A stretch of 64,000 nucleotides of DNA, taken from Kistimonas sp964291505. Its GTDB lineage: Bacteria > Pseudomonadota > Gammaproteobacteria > Pseudomonadales > Endozoicomonadaceae. Shown one piece after another: positions 45,964-56,016 of this stretch. Position 1 is the stretch's first letter; each line of letters opens with the position of its first letter. Where the stretch lies: the NCBI GenBank assembly GCA_964291505.2, contig OZ220199.1:310001-374000 (forward strand), given 5' to 3'. The translations under genes and the position numbers were made by a program. The notes under the pieces are model-generated. The model did not search any database. It saw nothing but the letters and a program-made list of their open reading frames with translations, and was not told where the DNA came from.

Positions 45964-46572
45964 ATGGAAAAGCGACGGTGCACCGTAATGGCCAAAGCCC
46001 TTCGTCAACCAGACAATCGCCGCCTGCACCTGATATTGTTTGCCCTGCTGCTACTGACCGGTAGCCTGTCAATAAGTCATGCCATGGCCGATTCGCCCCG
46101 GGAACAGGCACTGACCTGGCAAGCCCTGCAGCAGGCAACCTACACACCAGAACAGGCAATGGCCGATACCTTGCGGGCCTATCCGGGCCTGATCACGGAG
46201 TACGAAGTGGATGACGAGAACGGTCACCTGGTCTACGAACTGACGCATGTTTCTGCTGATTTCCGGCAGGCACGGGAACTGACCATCGATGCAGTCACGG
46301 GCAAAGTACTGGAAAACAAACCGGATGACCTCGACAACTGGCTGCGCCGGCGAGACAATCGCACCGACGCCCTGCTGGCAAAAAGCACACCCTTGGTAGA
46401 TATTCTGAAACGCTTCCAGAAAAACACTAACGGTCACGTGGTTGAAGCGGAACTCAAACTGGAAAAAGGTATTCTCTTTTTCGAGCTTGAGGTGAATCAC
46501 GAAGGAAAAATCACCAAACACCTTGTGGATGCCACCAGCGGCAAGCCGATTCCGGTTTACGGTACCTTCTGA
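45964..46572 (+). CDS. PepSY-domain membrane/periplasmic protein
   Basis: 202 residues from ATG 45964 (GAGG eight bases upstream). One N-terminal hydrophobic helix (LHLILFALLLLTGSLSI) is a signal or anchor. Two PepSY-like units follow: GLITEYEVDDENGHLVYELT and HVVEAELKLEKGILFFELEV, each ending in DA(V/T)(T/S)GK. It is 18 bases from the response regulator. PepSY proteins of this type often accompany metal- or envelope-sensing two-component systems. Confidence 0.8.
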   Translation: MEKRRCTVMAKALRQPDNRRLHLILFALLLLTGSLSISHAMADSPREQALTWQALQQATYTPEQAMADTLRAYPGLITEYEVDDENGHLVYELTHVSADFRQARELTIDAVTGKVLENKPDDLDNWLRRRDNRTDALLAKSTPLVDILKRFQKNTNGHVVEAELKLEKGILFFELEVNHEGKITKHLVDATSGKPIPVYGTF

Positions 46573-46590
46573 CAGCACTGAGGCAGTCCC

Positions 46591-47268
46591 ATGAAAATTC
46601 TGGTGATCGAAGACGACACCACCACACGTAGCTATATCTGCAAGGGATTCACTGAACAGGGGCATAGTGTCGATACAGCAGAAGACGGCCAACAGGGGCT
46701 GCTGATGGGTCTGGAGAAACGCTACGACCTGATCACTCTGGACCGGATGTTGCCCGGCCTTGATGGAATGAAAGTGCTGGCCTCACTGCGTGCCTCGGGT
46801 ATCACTACCCCCGTACTGATTCTCAGCGCAATCGGGGATGTGGATGAACGGGTTCGCGGTCTCCGCCAGGGCGGGGATGATTACATGACCAAACCTTTCG
46901 CCTTTGCCGAACTGCTGGCCCGTGCAGATTTATTAATGGCCCGTGGCCAGCGCGAGCCAGCGATGGAATCCACACTGTCTGTCGGCGATCTCGAACTCAA
47001 CCTGATTACCCGCAATGTCCACCGCAATGGCCGAACCATCGACTTACAGCCGCGGGAGTTTTTACTGCTGCGTTACCTGATGGAACATGCAGGCCAGGTG
47101 GTCACCCGAACATTATTGTTTGAAGAGGTCTGGCACTACCACTTTGATCCCGGCACCAATGTGATAGACGTCCATATCGCCCGTCTTCGGCGCAAACTGG
47201 AAGAAGACGACGAATCCCGTCTTCTGCATACCATACGGGGCGTTGGTTATACGCTGAAGGCGTCCTGA
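46591..47268 (+). CDS. OmpR/PhoP-type response regulator
   Basis: A 225-residue two-domain regulator. The receiver has acidic EDD at 7-9, the phospho-Asp in LITLDRMLPGLDG (about 51) and Lys in YMTKPFAF (about 101). The winged-helix DNA-binding domain has LQPREFLLLRYLMEHAGQVV and VHIARLRRKLE. GAGG precedes the ATG. It is in an operon with the kinase 15 bases downstream. Confidence 0.93.
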   Translation: MKILVIEDDTTTRSYICKGFTEQGHSVDTAEDGQQGLLMGLEKRYDLITLDRMLPGLDGMKVLASLRASGITTPVLILSAIGDVDERVRGLRQGGDDYMTKPFAFAELLARADLLMARGQREPAMESTLSVGDLELNLITRNVHRNGRTIDLQPREFLLLRYLMEHAGQVVTRTLLFEEVWHYHFDPGTNVIDVHIARLRRKLEEDDESRLLHTIRGVGYTLKAS

Positions 47269-47283
47269 AACAAGGAATGATCA

Positions 47284-48627
47284 ATGAACCGGATTGCCTG
47301 GCGCTCCTCAGTCTGGCGTTATACCGCCATGTATACCGTGCTGGTCCTGGTGATTATCAGCCTGCTAGCAGGCGCAACCTGGTGGCAGGCGATTCGTGCG
47401 CTGCAACACCATAAGGAACAGACCATTGTACGGGAACTGTCCCAAGTTAAGGAATTAAGCAAGGACATATCACTGCCCGACTTCCGTCGCACAATATACG
47501 ACAGAATACGCTTATTCCACCGCATCATGATTGCCTGGCAATCCCCGGAAGGGGTGGTCGGTAATCTCAACGTCCTACCGGAAAATATTCAACCATGGCC
47601 TCAGGTCAGCAGGTTCATTATTTTCAGCCCCTCACTTCTCGACAGATCACGGTTACGAGAGGTGCTCGGCAGCCGGATAGACACCCGTTACGGCCCGATA
47701 GTTCTAGCCATAGACAGCAGTGAGCTGGACCGGGTCGCTGCAAGAGCAAAACAAGCTGTTGCTCTTGCAATGGTTGGCGCCATCCTGCTAGCCAGCCTGT
47801 TTGGATTTATTCTCTCCCGCCGTTTGTTCCGACGCATTGACAGCATTAACCGAATTACCCATGAAATTAAAGAAGGCAAGCTGTCCGCACGCCTGCCTGT
47901 CAATACCCATGGCGATGAACTGGACTACCTCTCAGACCGGGTAAACCACATGCTGAACCGCATTGATGAAACGATGCATTCGGTTCGCTCTGTCACCGAC
48001 AGCATTGCCCATGACCTTCGCACGCCACTGTCCCGCCTGCGCCTGCGTCTGGAAAACCTGTTACGTGAACAGCCAGAAGACAGCCCGCTGGGAGATGAAC
48101 TTGGGATTACGCTGGCTGAACTGGATCAGATCCTGGCTACCTTCCAGGCCATACTCGAACTCTCACGACTGGAACAGGGTGCCAGTCATCAACACTTTGA
48201 AACGCTCTCCATGCGCGAACTCTGGCAGGATGTCATTGAACTGGCTGAACCTCAGGCCGAGGAAAAGCAGCAAATCATTGCTTTCAACAATCACAATGAT
48301 TTCCAAATAGACGGCGACAGAAGCCTGCTATTCCGGTTGTGTTACAACCTGCTGGATAACGCTATCAAGTATTCGCCGGAAAACAGTGCTATCAACATCA
48401 CGATCAATCACCATGGCTGGAGTATTGCCGATCATGGCGCCGGTATTCCTGATGAAGAAAAACAGAAAGTCTTCCGGCGCCTGTATCGCATCGACAGTAG
48501 TCGAACCTTACCGGGTTATGGCCTGGGCCTGTCATTGGCTCAGGCGGTTGCAAGACTCCATGGCGCCCAGATCGAACTGACAGACAACCATCCCGGACTA
48601 AAAGTGATCATCACCTTTCCTGCATAA
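47284..48627 (+). CDS. Sensor histidine kinase
   Basis: 447 residues. Two TM helices (about 15-35 and 155-178) flank a periplasmic sensor region of about 120 residues. A HAMP domain follows, then the phospho-His box DSIAHDLRTPLSRL, N-box CYNLLDNAIKYSP and the ATP-lid GYGLGLSLAQAVARLH. AAGGA lies seven bases upstream. It pairs with the preceding response regulator. The signal is unknown; the PepSY protein may modulate it. Confidence 0.92.
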   Translation: MNRIAWRSSVWRYTAMYTVLVLVIISLLAGATWWQAIRALQHHKEQTIVRELSQVKELSKDISLPDFRRTIYDRIRLFHRIMIAWQSPEGVVGNLNVLPENIQPWPQVSRFIIFSPSLLDRSRLREVLGSRIDTRYGPIVLAIDSSELDRVAARAKQAVALAMVGAILLASLFGFILSRRLFRRIDSINRITHEIKEGKLSARLPVNTHGDELDYLSDRVNHMLNRIDETMHSVRSVTDSIAHDLRTPLSRLRLRLENLLREQPEDSPLGDELGITLAELDQILATFQAILELSRLEQGASHQHFETLSMRELWQDVIELAEPQAEEKQQIIAFNNHNDFQIDGDRSLLFRLCYNLLDNAIKYSPENSAINITINHHGWSIADHGAGIPDEEKQKVFRRLYRIDSSRTLPGYGLGLSLAQAVARLHGAQIELTDNHPGLKVIITFPA

Positions 48628-48657
48628 CATGGGGTGCAGAAAAGGTGACCATTTCCG

Positions 48658-49971
48658 TCAAAGTCGTGTAACTACGTTTCGGATGCCCTGCCCTAACAGG
48701 GCGAGATCGTCACGATTCATGATATAAGGCGGCATCACATACACCAGTTTGCCGAACGGTCGAACCCAGATGCCTTCCTCAACAAACATCGGTTGAACCG
48801 TTTGCATATCCACCGGTTCTTTCATCTCAACAACACCAATCGCACCAAGTACACGAACATCCTCTACAGTGGATCGTTCGGCCAGTGGTTGCAGTTCTTC
48901 CTTGAGCGCCACTTCAATCCCATTGACCTGGGATTGCCATTCCCCCCGATTCAGAATGTCCAGACTGGCACCTGCGACACTGCAGGCCAGGGGATTGGCC
49001 ATAAACGTCGGGCCATGCATGAATACACCATTATCCGAAATGGTATGGCTGACCTCATCCGTACAAAGCGTTGCGGCCAGCGTCATGTAGCCGCCGGTCA
49101 GGGCCTTACCAAGACACATAATGTCCGGGGTCACGCCGGCCTGTTCGCAGGCAAAGAGCGTCCCTGTTCGCCCAAAGCCCGTGGCAATTTCATCCAGTAT
49201 CAGCAATACACCAAACGCTTTACAGAGTTCTTTTACACGACGCAGGTATTCCGGTGAGTAGAAGCGCATACCACCCGCGCCCTGCACCACAGGCTCGAGA
49301 ATCACCGCAACAAGGTCTTGATGGTGCTCGCGAATTGCATCAGAAAACGCATCCAGATGCCGCTCTTCCCAGGCATCGCCATACCGGCACTGCGGCGCTT
49401 CGACAAACACATGTTCGAGCAACACACCACGGAACAAACTGTGCATTCCATTAACCGGATCACAGACGGCCATGGCTCCCAAGGTGTCGCCATGGTAGCC
49501 ATTGCGAACGGTCAGCAGTCGCTGCTTGCGGGTATTGCCCAGAGATCGCCAGTACTGGATTGCCATTTTGATGGCAACTTCCACGGAGACCGAGCCGGAA
49601 TCCGCAAAAAAGACTGTCGACAGACCTTCCGGCGTCATGGCGACCAGCTTTTTAGCCAGTTCAATAGCCGGCTGATGGGTCAGCCCACCGAACATGACAT
49701 GCGCCATATTCTGCGTTTGCCGTGCAATAGCGGCATTTAATTCTGGATGGTTATAACCATGAATGGTCGACCACCAGGAAGACATCCCGTCCACCAGCTC
49801 TCGCCCATCAGTGAGCTTCAATCGCACCCCAGAGGCGGACGCAACCGGGAAAATCGGCAATCGACGCGTGACTGAATTGTAAGGGTGCCAGATGTGTTTT
49901 GCGTCAAAGTTCAGGTCATCCTGACTCAGGCCCATGGAATGCTCATTGGAACTTGCTTGCAAAACGGCCAC
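48658..49971 (-). CDS. bioA: Adenosylmethionine-8-amino-7-oxononanoate aminotransferase
   Basis: A PLP class III aminotransferase making 7,8-diaminopelargonate in biotin synthesis. 437 residues from GTG 49971; ATG 49935 (MGLSQDDLNF) is an alternative start closer to the usual N-terminus. IWHPYNS and GMSSWWSTIHGYNHPELN, the substrate-side motifs of BioA, are present. PLP Asp is in LILDEIATGFGRTG and the Lys in MCLGKALTGGYM. The other bio genes are not in this window. Confidence 0.93.
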   Translation of the reverse strand: MAVLQASSNEHSMGLSQDDLNFDAKHIWHPYNSVTRRLPIFPVASASGVRLKLTDGRELVDGMSSWWSTIHGYNHPELNAAIARQTQNMAHVMFGGLTHQPAIELAKKLVAMTPEGLSTVFFADSGSVSVEVAIKMAIQYWRSLGNTRKQRLLTVRNGYHGDTLGAMAVCDPVNGMHSLFRGVLLEHVFVEAPQCRYGDAWEERHLDAFSDAIREHHQDLVAVILEPVVQGAGGMRFYSPEYLRRVKELCKAFGVLLILDEIATGFGRTGTLFACEQAGVTPDIMCLGKALTGGYMTLAATLCTDEVSHTISDNGVFMHGPTFMANPLACSVAGASLDILNRGEWQSQVNGIEVALKEELQPLAERSTVEDVRVLGAIGVVEMKEPVDMQTVQPMFVEEGIWVRPFGKLVYVMPPYIMNRDDLALLGQGIRNVVTRL

Positions 49972-50182
49972 CTCTTATCGATTGAAATCGCAATACTTAT
50001 CCAGCCTGCTATGCCCATTCCGGTATCGCCAGCAGCAAGATACGTCAAAACCCAATAATCAGGCAGCCTATTATATCTGTTCTTTATGAACAACACGGAC
50101 TAATGTGTCTGGAAAGCCACCTACCGGCTGTTGTTGGATATAATTAAACAGATAAATAAACCGCTGACCTGACAATGCGTAT

Positions 50183-51009
50183 ATGGAAATACTCAATAGC
50201 GGATACATCCAGGATGACAACCTGAAGGAGGCACACCTGCCTTCTGTACTGGCTCGGGCGCAGCTATCGCCCAATACCATTACACGCCTGAAACCCACGA
50301 ATTTGACTATCAAGCCTGTGCCCGTTCCAAATCCTATGAGCACTATCTTCAGGTGGTGAATGCACTTCAGGATTTTGATCCAGCTTCACTGACCGACATG
50401 GATGAGAAAGTGGCCTTCTGGCTCAATCTTTACAATGGCCTGGTGATACACAGTGTCATCCATCATGAGGTCTGCGGCAGCGTCAGGCACCATGACGGTT
50501 TCTATACCCATAACGGTTATAAACTCAAAGACCACCCTTACAGTCTGGATGACATTGAACACGGCATCCTGCGCAGTAACAGCCCCAAATTTGCGTCTTT
50601 CAGGCGCCCTTTGAAAAAGAAACATCCGGGGTATCAACACGCATTGCCAGAGTTAGATGCAAGAATTCACGCAGCCCTTTTCTGCGCCACGATATCCTGC
50701 CCTCTCTTGCGAATTTATGACCCGGAGCACCTGTCAAAGAAACTCGATGATACGGTATCCGATTATTTACTGACCTATGTCTCATTCCATGTTGGCAAAC
50801 GACTTCTGACACTCCCTAAAACCTTTTACTGGTATCGGAAAGACTTTGGATCAGACCGTGAATTGATCGCCTTTGTCAGGGAAAAACATCCATCCAGTGA
50901 TGTACGACTGGCACTCGCTAAAGCAGGCGAGAACATCAAGTTTGATTACCGTGATTTCGACTGGAGTCTGAACGCAACCCGATACCAATGGCAGCAATCC
51001 GAGCTATAG
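50183..51009 (+). pseudogene. DUF547 protein gene with a single-base frameshift
   Basis: Frame 1 from ATG 50183 reads MEILNSGYIQDDNLKEAHLP then SVLAR. The rest (GAAIAQYHYTPETHEFDY ... to the stop at 1009) is in another frame. Adding one G to the GGG run near 50255 joins them and gives the same spacing as the paralogue immediately downstream (MHILNDRY ... LPGELAAR ... HEFDY). As it stands only a 218-residue part from GTG 50353 could be made, still containing the DUF547 core (AFWLNLYNGL, NGYKL, LDDIEHGILR, RIHAALFC). Either a pseudogene or a sequence error. Confidence 0.75.
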
Positions 51010-51027
51010 GCACCTCAGGAATGGACT

Positions 51028-51843
51028 ATGCATATACTCAATGACCGTTACGCGGATCCAGATAAATTTGACGCATCAACACTGCCCGGGGAACTGGCTG
51101 CCAGGCTCGATAACCTTTATCACCGATTTTATAATGAAGCCCTTCATGAATTTGATTATCTGGCCTGTGAGCACTCCCGTGAATTTGCACACTACATCGA
51201 CACCGTAGAAAAACTGGCAGCCTTTGATCCGGAACAATTAGAAGACGATGATACCCGCCTTGCCTTTTGGCTGAATCTTTACAACGGTCTGGCAATACAC
51301 GACATCATTCACAATAACATCGGTGACAGCATTAATAGCTGCAAAACCTTCTTTACCAAGAACGGCTATAAGCTGACAGAAGGCGTTTATTCCCTAGATG
51401 ATATTGAGCATGGCATCCTGCGCAGTAACCACCCAAAATATGCTTCCCTTTTGCTGCCACTCAGCAAAGATCATCCGGGACGACAGCATAGCCTGCCAGA
51501 TGTGGATCCCCGGATTCATGCCGCCCTATTCTGCGGAACGCGCTCCTGCCCGGATCTCCGTGTCTTTCACCCCGACACCATTGAGGCCGAACTGGATGCC
51601 ATTACCCGGCTTTATCTGGCCAACAATGTTTTTTTTGAAGCGGATACCATGACGCTTAATCTGCCCCAGAAGTTTCAATGGTATCGTGACGACTTCGGGT
51701 CACAGGAGCAGATGCTGGAGCTGATCTGCAAGAACCACTCGAAACCCGAAGTCCGCTATGGTATTCAGGAAGCCAGCGGAAAACTGAAAATCAAACATAT
51801 TGCTCATGACTGGCGGCTCAACCAGTCCAGCGGACTTCGTTGA
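51028..51843 (+). CDS. DUF547 domain protein
   Basis: 271 residues, intact. The DUF547 core has RLAFWLNLYNGLAIHDII, NGYKLTEGVYSLDDIEHGIL and DPRIHAALFCGTRSCPDLRV (about 70-180). No signal peptide, unlike many family members. It is a tandem paralogue of the preceding gene. The domain has a papain-like transglutaminase-type appearance with Cys/His, but its activity is unknown. Confidence 0.8.
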   Translation: MHILNDRYADPDKFDASTLPGELAARLDNLYHRFYNEALHEFDYLACEHSREFAHYIDTVEKLAAFDPEQLEDDDTRLAFWLNLYNGLAIHDIIHNNIGDSINSCKTFFTKNGYKLTEGVYSLDDIEHGILRSNHPKYASLLLPLSKDHPGRQHSLPDVDPRIHAALFCGTRSCPDLRVFHPDTIEAELDAITRLYLANNVFFEADTMTLNLPQKFQWYRDDFGSQEQMLELICKNHSKPEVRYGIQEASGKLKIKHIAHDWRLNQSSGLR

Positions 51844-51990
51844 AGCGCCAAGACATAAATCCACACAAACAGAAACGCTAAATAGTACGATTGGTATTAC
51901 ACTCGCTCCTACTGATGAGGTCGCCTACAATAGCGCCCTTTTTCTTCCCTTATCACGAAAAAGGGAGCCAGCAGCGAGAACTGACACACC

Positions 51991-52893
51991 ATGAGCGCCC
52001 TGTTCGTAAACCAGATGACCACCATCGACTTTTCCTACCTTTGCCCGGAGCGCGGTCTGGTCGGTGATAGCCTGATTGTCGATGTTACCCTCTACGGCGA
52101 CCTGAATGATGAAGGCATGGTTTTTGACTTCAGCCATGTCAAAAAGCAGATCAAGCAATCCATTGATCACTCTATGGATCACACCTTGCTCGTTCCCGCA
52201 GAGTGTGCGGCGATTGAATATTGCCAGGAAGATGGTCGTATCGACGTCACCCTTCACACCCACGAACTGGGCTACATCCAGTGCCGTGCACCAGAGCAGG
52301 CGATCACACTGCTGCCACTCTCTCAGATCACCCCTGAGGCACTGCAACCCTTGCTGGAACAACAGGTTATGGCAGAGCTTCCGGAAAATGTCAGCGGTGT
52401 CGAACTGCGCCTTTACCCTGAAACCATTGATGGAGCCTGGTACCACTACAGCCATGGTCTGAAAAAACATCAAGGGGATTGCCAGCGTATTGCCCACGGC
52501 CATCGCTCTGCCATTCAAATCCTGCTGAATAATCAACGCAGCGAGTCCCATGAGCAAGATTGGGCGAATCGCTGGCAGGACATTTACCTCGCTACCCTGG
52601 AAGACCTGCTAACCACATTCACCGTTCAGGATCGTGACTATCACCGATTCGGCTACACCGCCCAACAGGGCTATTTTGAAATCTCCCTGCTGGCCAGTCG
52701 CTGCTATCTGATTGACACCGATACCACCGTAGAACTGCTGGCTGATCACATGGCAAAGACACTGGCGAACGAAAACCCGGGACAAAACGTCCGGGCTATT
52801 GCTTACGAAGGTTTCCAGAAAGGTGCGGTTGCTGACGCACAATGTCAGTCATCAATGCATACCGCCCTGCTGCCTAACGACCAAAACCAGTAA
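51991..52893 (+). CDS. 6-pyruvoyltetrahydropterin synthase-like protein
   Basis: 300 residues from ATG 51991 (GAGAA upstream). It resembles tandem PTPS/QueD-type domains: RLVGDSLIVDVTLYGDLNDE, GMVFDFSHVKKQIKQSIDH and LDHTLL-like MDHTLLVP in the first half; CQRIAHGHRSAIQILL with a His-X-His zinc motif in the second half. It would act on a pterin or deazaguanine intermediate. The two-domain form is found in marine gammaproteobacteria. The precise reaction is uncertain. Confidence 0.75.
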   Translation: MSALFVNQMTTIDFSYLCPERGLVGDSLIVDVTLYGDLNDEGMVFDFSHVKKQIKQSIDHSMDHTLLVPAECAAIEYCQEDGRIDVTLHTHELGYIQCRAPEQAITLLPLSQITPEALQPLLEQQVMAELPENVSGVELRLYPETIDGAWYHYSHGLKKHQGDCQRIAHGHRSAIQILLNNQRSESHEQDWANRWQDIYLATLEDLLTTFTVQDRDYHRFGYTAQQGYFEISLLASRCYLIDTDTTVELLADHMAKTLANENPGQNVRAIAYEGFQKGAVADAQCQSSMHTALLPNDQNQ

Positions 52894-52925
52894 TCCAAAA
52901 ACCCGCCGCCACTGAATTGTTTCAG

Positions 52926-53032
52926 CCAGCGTCTGGGCCTGCTGTTTGCAGCAGCGACAGGATGTCGCGGTAGCGATGCAGGACAGGGAAAGTCCTGTGA
53001 TCGTGGCGAAAAACAGCAGGCCCAGACGTTGG
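52926..53032. repeat. Structured palindromic repeat (REP/MITE-like)
   Basis: 22-bp arms CCAGCGTCTGGGCCTGCTGTTT (52926-52947) and the complement of 53011-53032 match except at one position. Inside are smaller hairpins, GCGAC-AGGAT-GTCGC and CAGGAC...GTCCTG. The whole would fold as a branched cruciform of about 107 bases. There is no ORF. Likely a dispersed intergenic repeat of the genome, placed between the PTPS-like gene and the iron operon. Confidence 0.75.
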
Positions 53033-53088
53033 CTTCCCCCTGACTTACACATTCCACCAGAACCATCACCCTCCCACAACAGAATTGT

Positions 53089-53107
53089 AATGATAATAAT
53101 TATCAAT
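53089..53107 (+). promoter_or_regulatory. Fur box
   Basis: AATGATAATAATTATCAAT is a 19-bp dyad closely matching the Fur consensus GATAATGATAATCATTATC. It lies about 80 bases upstream of the imelysin gene. It predicts iron-repressed expression of the following four-gene operon. Confidence 0.8.
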
Positions 53108-53184
53108 ATAATTACGGCAAAATAAGTACGAAAAAGCCTGAAACATAACCATCGAATTACAATGACACAGGTTGGAAATTCCCC

Positions 53185-54486
53185 ATGACAAGAATGAAAA
53201 AGGTCTTACCCGTTCTCGCTATTTCCGCCGCACTGGCCGGCTGCGGACAAAATGATGAACAAAACACCTCCGCATCCAATAGCAACGAGACAACCCCTGG
53301 CATTTCACACGAAGCCATTGTCGAGCAGTATGCCAACGTTGCGCATGCCACTTTTGAAGATGCGTTGATTACCGCCAAACAGCTACATACCGCCATCAGC
53401 ACACTGATTGAAAGCCCGACTGAAGCCAATCTTGAGGCCGCTAAAACCGCCTGGATCGCTTCTCGAGTTCCCTATCAGCAAAGTGAAGTCTTCCGTTTCG
53501 GTAATGCTGTCGTGGATGACTGGGAAGGTCAGCTCAATGCCTGGCCGCTGGACGAGGGCCTGATCGACTATGTTGACACCGGCTCCTATCAGGCAGAACT
53601 TGGCAACACAGGCGCTGCTGCCAACATCATTGCCAGCCTTGAGGTTCAAGTTGGCCAAGACATGATTGATACCAGCAACCTTGCTCCCGCGCTTCTGGCC
53701 AACCTGAATGAGCTGGGAGGCAGCGAAGCCAATGTCGCAACCGGCTACCATGCCATTGAATTCCTGCTCTGGGGACAAGATCTGAACGGCACCGAGCCCG
53801 GCGCCGGCAATCGTCCTGCCAGTGATTACGCGACAGGTGATGACTGCACCAACGGCCATTGCGAGCGACGCGCCCAATACCTGACCGCAGCCGCTGAACT
53901 GCTCGTCAGTGACCTTGAGACCATGGAAGCGCAATGGCGCTCAGGACAAGACGACAATTACCGTCAAACCTTACTGAGCGAACCTGCCGAACAGGGCCTG
54001 CGTAAAATGTTGTTCGGTATGGGCAGCCTGGCATTGGGGGAACTGGCCGGTGAACGGATGAAAGTCGCGCTGGAAGCCAGCTCCACCGAAGATGAGCACG
54101 ATTGCTTCAGTGACAATACCCACAACTCACACTTCTATAACGCGCTGGGTATCAACAACGTCTATAGCGGCAGCTATACACGGGTTGACGGTACTCAGGT
54201 CAACGGCCCCAGCCTGGCCGACCTCGCCGTCGCTGAGAACCCAGAACAGGCAAGCGCCATCAGCAGCAAATTTGTCCGTACCCAGGCCGCCCTGCAAGCC
54301 ATGGTCAATGCGGCTGAACAGGGACAGGCGTTTGACCAGCTGATTGCCGCGAATAACAAGGAAGGCAATGCGATTGTTGAGCAAGCCATCAGCGCACTGG
54401 TTGAAGAAACGGCCGCTATCGAGCAACTTGCTGCGTTGGCCGGCATCAACAACCTGAGTCCTGATACGGCTGATCATACGTTCTGA
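53185..54486 (+). CDS. Imelysin/IrpA-type lipoprotein, iron-regulated
   Basis: 433 residues. The signal peptide ends in lipobox LAGC (Cys about 20). The imelysin GxHxxE motif is present as GYHAIEFLLWG (about 187-197), and a late ASAISSKFVRTQAAL helix is typical. Imelysin proteins are helical, peptidase-related by name but mostly implicated in iron uptake. First gene of a Fur-box operon that follows the order found near PA4370-PA4373 of Pseudomonas. Met1 or Met4 may be the start. Confidence 0.88.
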   Translation: MTRMKKVLPVLAISAALAGCGQNDEQNTSASNSNETTPGISHEAIVEQYANVAHATFEDALITAKQLHTAISTLIESPTEANLEAAKTAWIASRVPYQQSEVFRFGNAVVDDWEGQLNAWPLDEGLIDYVDTGSYQAELGNTGAAANIIASLEVQVGQDMIDTSNLAPALLANLNELGGSEANVATGYHAIEFLLWGQDLNGTEPGAGNRPASDYATGDDCTNGHCERRAQYLTAAAELLVSDLETMEAQWRSGQDDNYRQTLLSEPAEQGLRKMLFGMGSLALGELAGERMKVALEASSTEDEHDCFSDNTHNSHFYNALGINNVYSGSYTRVDGTQVNGPSLADLAVAENPEQASAISSKFVRTQAALQAMVNAAEQGQAFDQLIAANNKEGNAIVEQAISALVEETAAIEQLAALAGINNLSPDTADHTF

Positions 54487-54549
54487 TAACAATCTTCCTA
54501 TCGCACGGGCAGGGATGCTGTGCGGATAACATAAGAACGGTAAACACTG

Positions 54550-56004
54550 ATGTCTGTTTCTAAAAAGCGCCACGCTAAAACCCTGTTGGCTGCTACCGGA
54601 GTGGGTACTGTTTTGGCGGCAACAGGTTTTGCCATAGCGATGGCGACCGACAACGCCGATTATTCCGCTCCGGAACCCAATGAACACCTTAGTGGCGGTA
54701 AAGCGACGGTATTCAACCAAACCCGTAATGCGTTTTCCCTGCCTTCTGCCAATATGGCTGTCTCCCGTCGTCTGGACTTCAGCGTCGGCAACAGTTTCTT
54801 TCGTAACCCCTGGGTTATGGCGCCGGCCAGCACCGATGCCCGGGATGGTCTCGGCCCCTTGTTTAATACCAATGGTTGTCAAAATTGCCATATCAAGGAT
54901 GGCCGAGGACACGCACCGGCAGGACCAGACGACAATGCCGTATCCATGTTGATACGCCTGAGCATTCCCGCCATTACTGCCGCCCATAAGGCACAATTAA
55001 AAACCGACGGTTCCGTGCCTGATCCCGTTTATGGGGGACAATTGCAGGATTTTGCGCTCCCGGGCGTAGCACCGGAAGGAAAAATCCGGGTGACTTACAG
55101 CTACCAGACAGTGACCTTTGCCGATGGCGACACCGCAGAATTACGCAAACCGTCGTTTACTATTGAGGACAAGGGTTATGGTGAATTCCATCCGGACATC
55201 ATGTTCTCCCCAAGGGTCGCACCACCAATGATCGGCCTGGGGCTTTTGGAAGCCATTCCTGAACGTACGCTTCAAGCCTATGCAGACCCCAACGACCATA
55301 ACAATGACGGGATTTCCGGACGACTCAACCAAGTCTGGAATGCGGATAAACAAACGACGACCATCGGCCGCTTTGGTTGGAAGGCTGGCCAGCCAGATTT
55401 ACGACAGCAAAATGCTGCCGCGTTCAACGGCGATCTCGGTATTACCTCGGCCTTATTCCGGAAAGATCACTGCACAGAAAGCCAGCAAGATTGCCTGAAC
55501 AGTATCAATGGTGGAGATCCGGAACTCTCTGAAGACATTCTGAACTTTGTCACTTTCTATACCCGCAACCTGGCTGTACCCGCACGCCGGAATGTGGATG
55601 CACCGGACGTGCTTCGAGGTAAACAGCTGTTTAATGAAATTCAGTGTGCTGCCTGTCATATCCCTCAGACAAAGACAGCACAATTAACCGAGCAGCCAGA
55701 GCAATCCGGTCAGTCCATCTGGCCCTATACCGACCTTTTACTCCATGACATGGGCGAAGAACTGGCGGATAATCGCCCTGAGTTCCTTGCGACAGGGCAG
55801 GAATGGCGGACACCGCCACTCTGGGGTATCGGTCTCACTAAAACAGTCAATGGCCATACTGAATTCCTGCACGATGGACGGGCCCGAAATCTAACGGAGG
55901 CCATCCTGTGGCATGGGGGGGAAGCGGAACAATCCCGGGAACATTTCGTGGCTATGCCCCGTCATGACCGCCGGGCGCTGCTGGCTTTTCTGGAATTCTT
56001 ATAA
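54550..56004 (+). CDS. Di-heme c-type cytochrome oxidoreductase (DUF1111)
   Basis: 484 residues with an N-terminal signal or anchor (LLAATGVGTVLAATGFA). Two c-haem motifs: C110-Q-N-C-H (CQNCH) and C-A-A-C-H near 363 (CAACH). It matches the DUF1111/thiol-oxidoreductase-like di-heme family (HLSGGKATVF, FSPRVAPPMIGLGLLEAIP, WRTPPLWGIG, FLHDGRARNLTEAILWHGG). Periplasmic; it probably handles electrons for iron acquisition together with the flanking imelysins. Confidence 0.9.
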   Translation: MSVSKKRHAKTLLAATGVGTVLAATGFAIAMATDNADYSAPEPNEHLSGGKATVFNQTRNAFSLPSANMAVSRRLDFSVGNSFFRNPWVMAPASTDARDGLGPLFNTNGCQNCHIKDGRGHAPAGPDDNAVSMLIRLSIPAITAAHKAQLKTDGSVPDPVYGGQLQDFALPGVAPEGKIRVTYSYQTVTFADGDTAELRKPSFTIEDKGYGEFHPDIMFSPRVAPPMIGLGLLEAIPERTLQAYADPNDHNNDGISGRLNQVWNADKQTTTIGRFGWKAGQPDLRQQNAAAFNGDLGITSALFRKDHCTESQQDCLNSINGGDPELSEDILNFVTFYTRNLAVPARRNVDAPDVLRGKQLFNEIQCAACHIPQTKTAQLTEQPEQSGQSIWPYTDLLLHDMGEELADNRPEFLATGQEWRTPPLWGIGLTKTVNGHTEFLHDGRARNLTEAILWHGGEAEQSREHFVAMPRHDRRALLAFLEFL

Positions 56005-56016
56005 GTCCAAAGCAGT

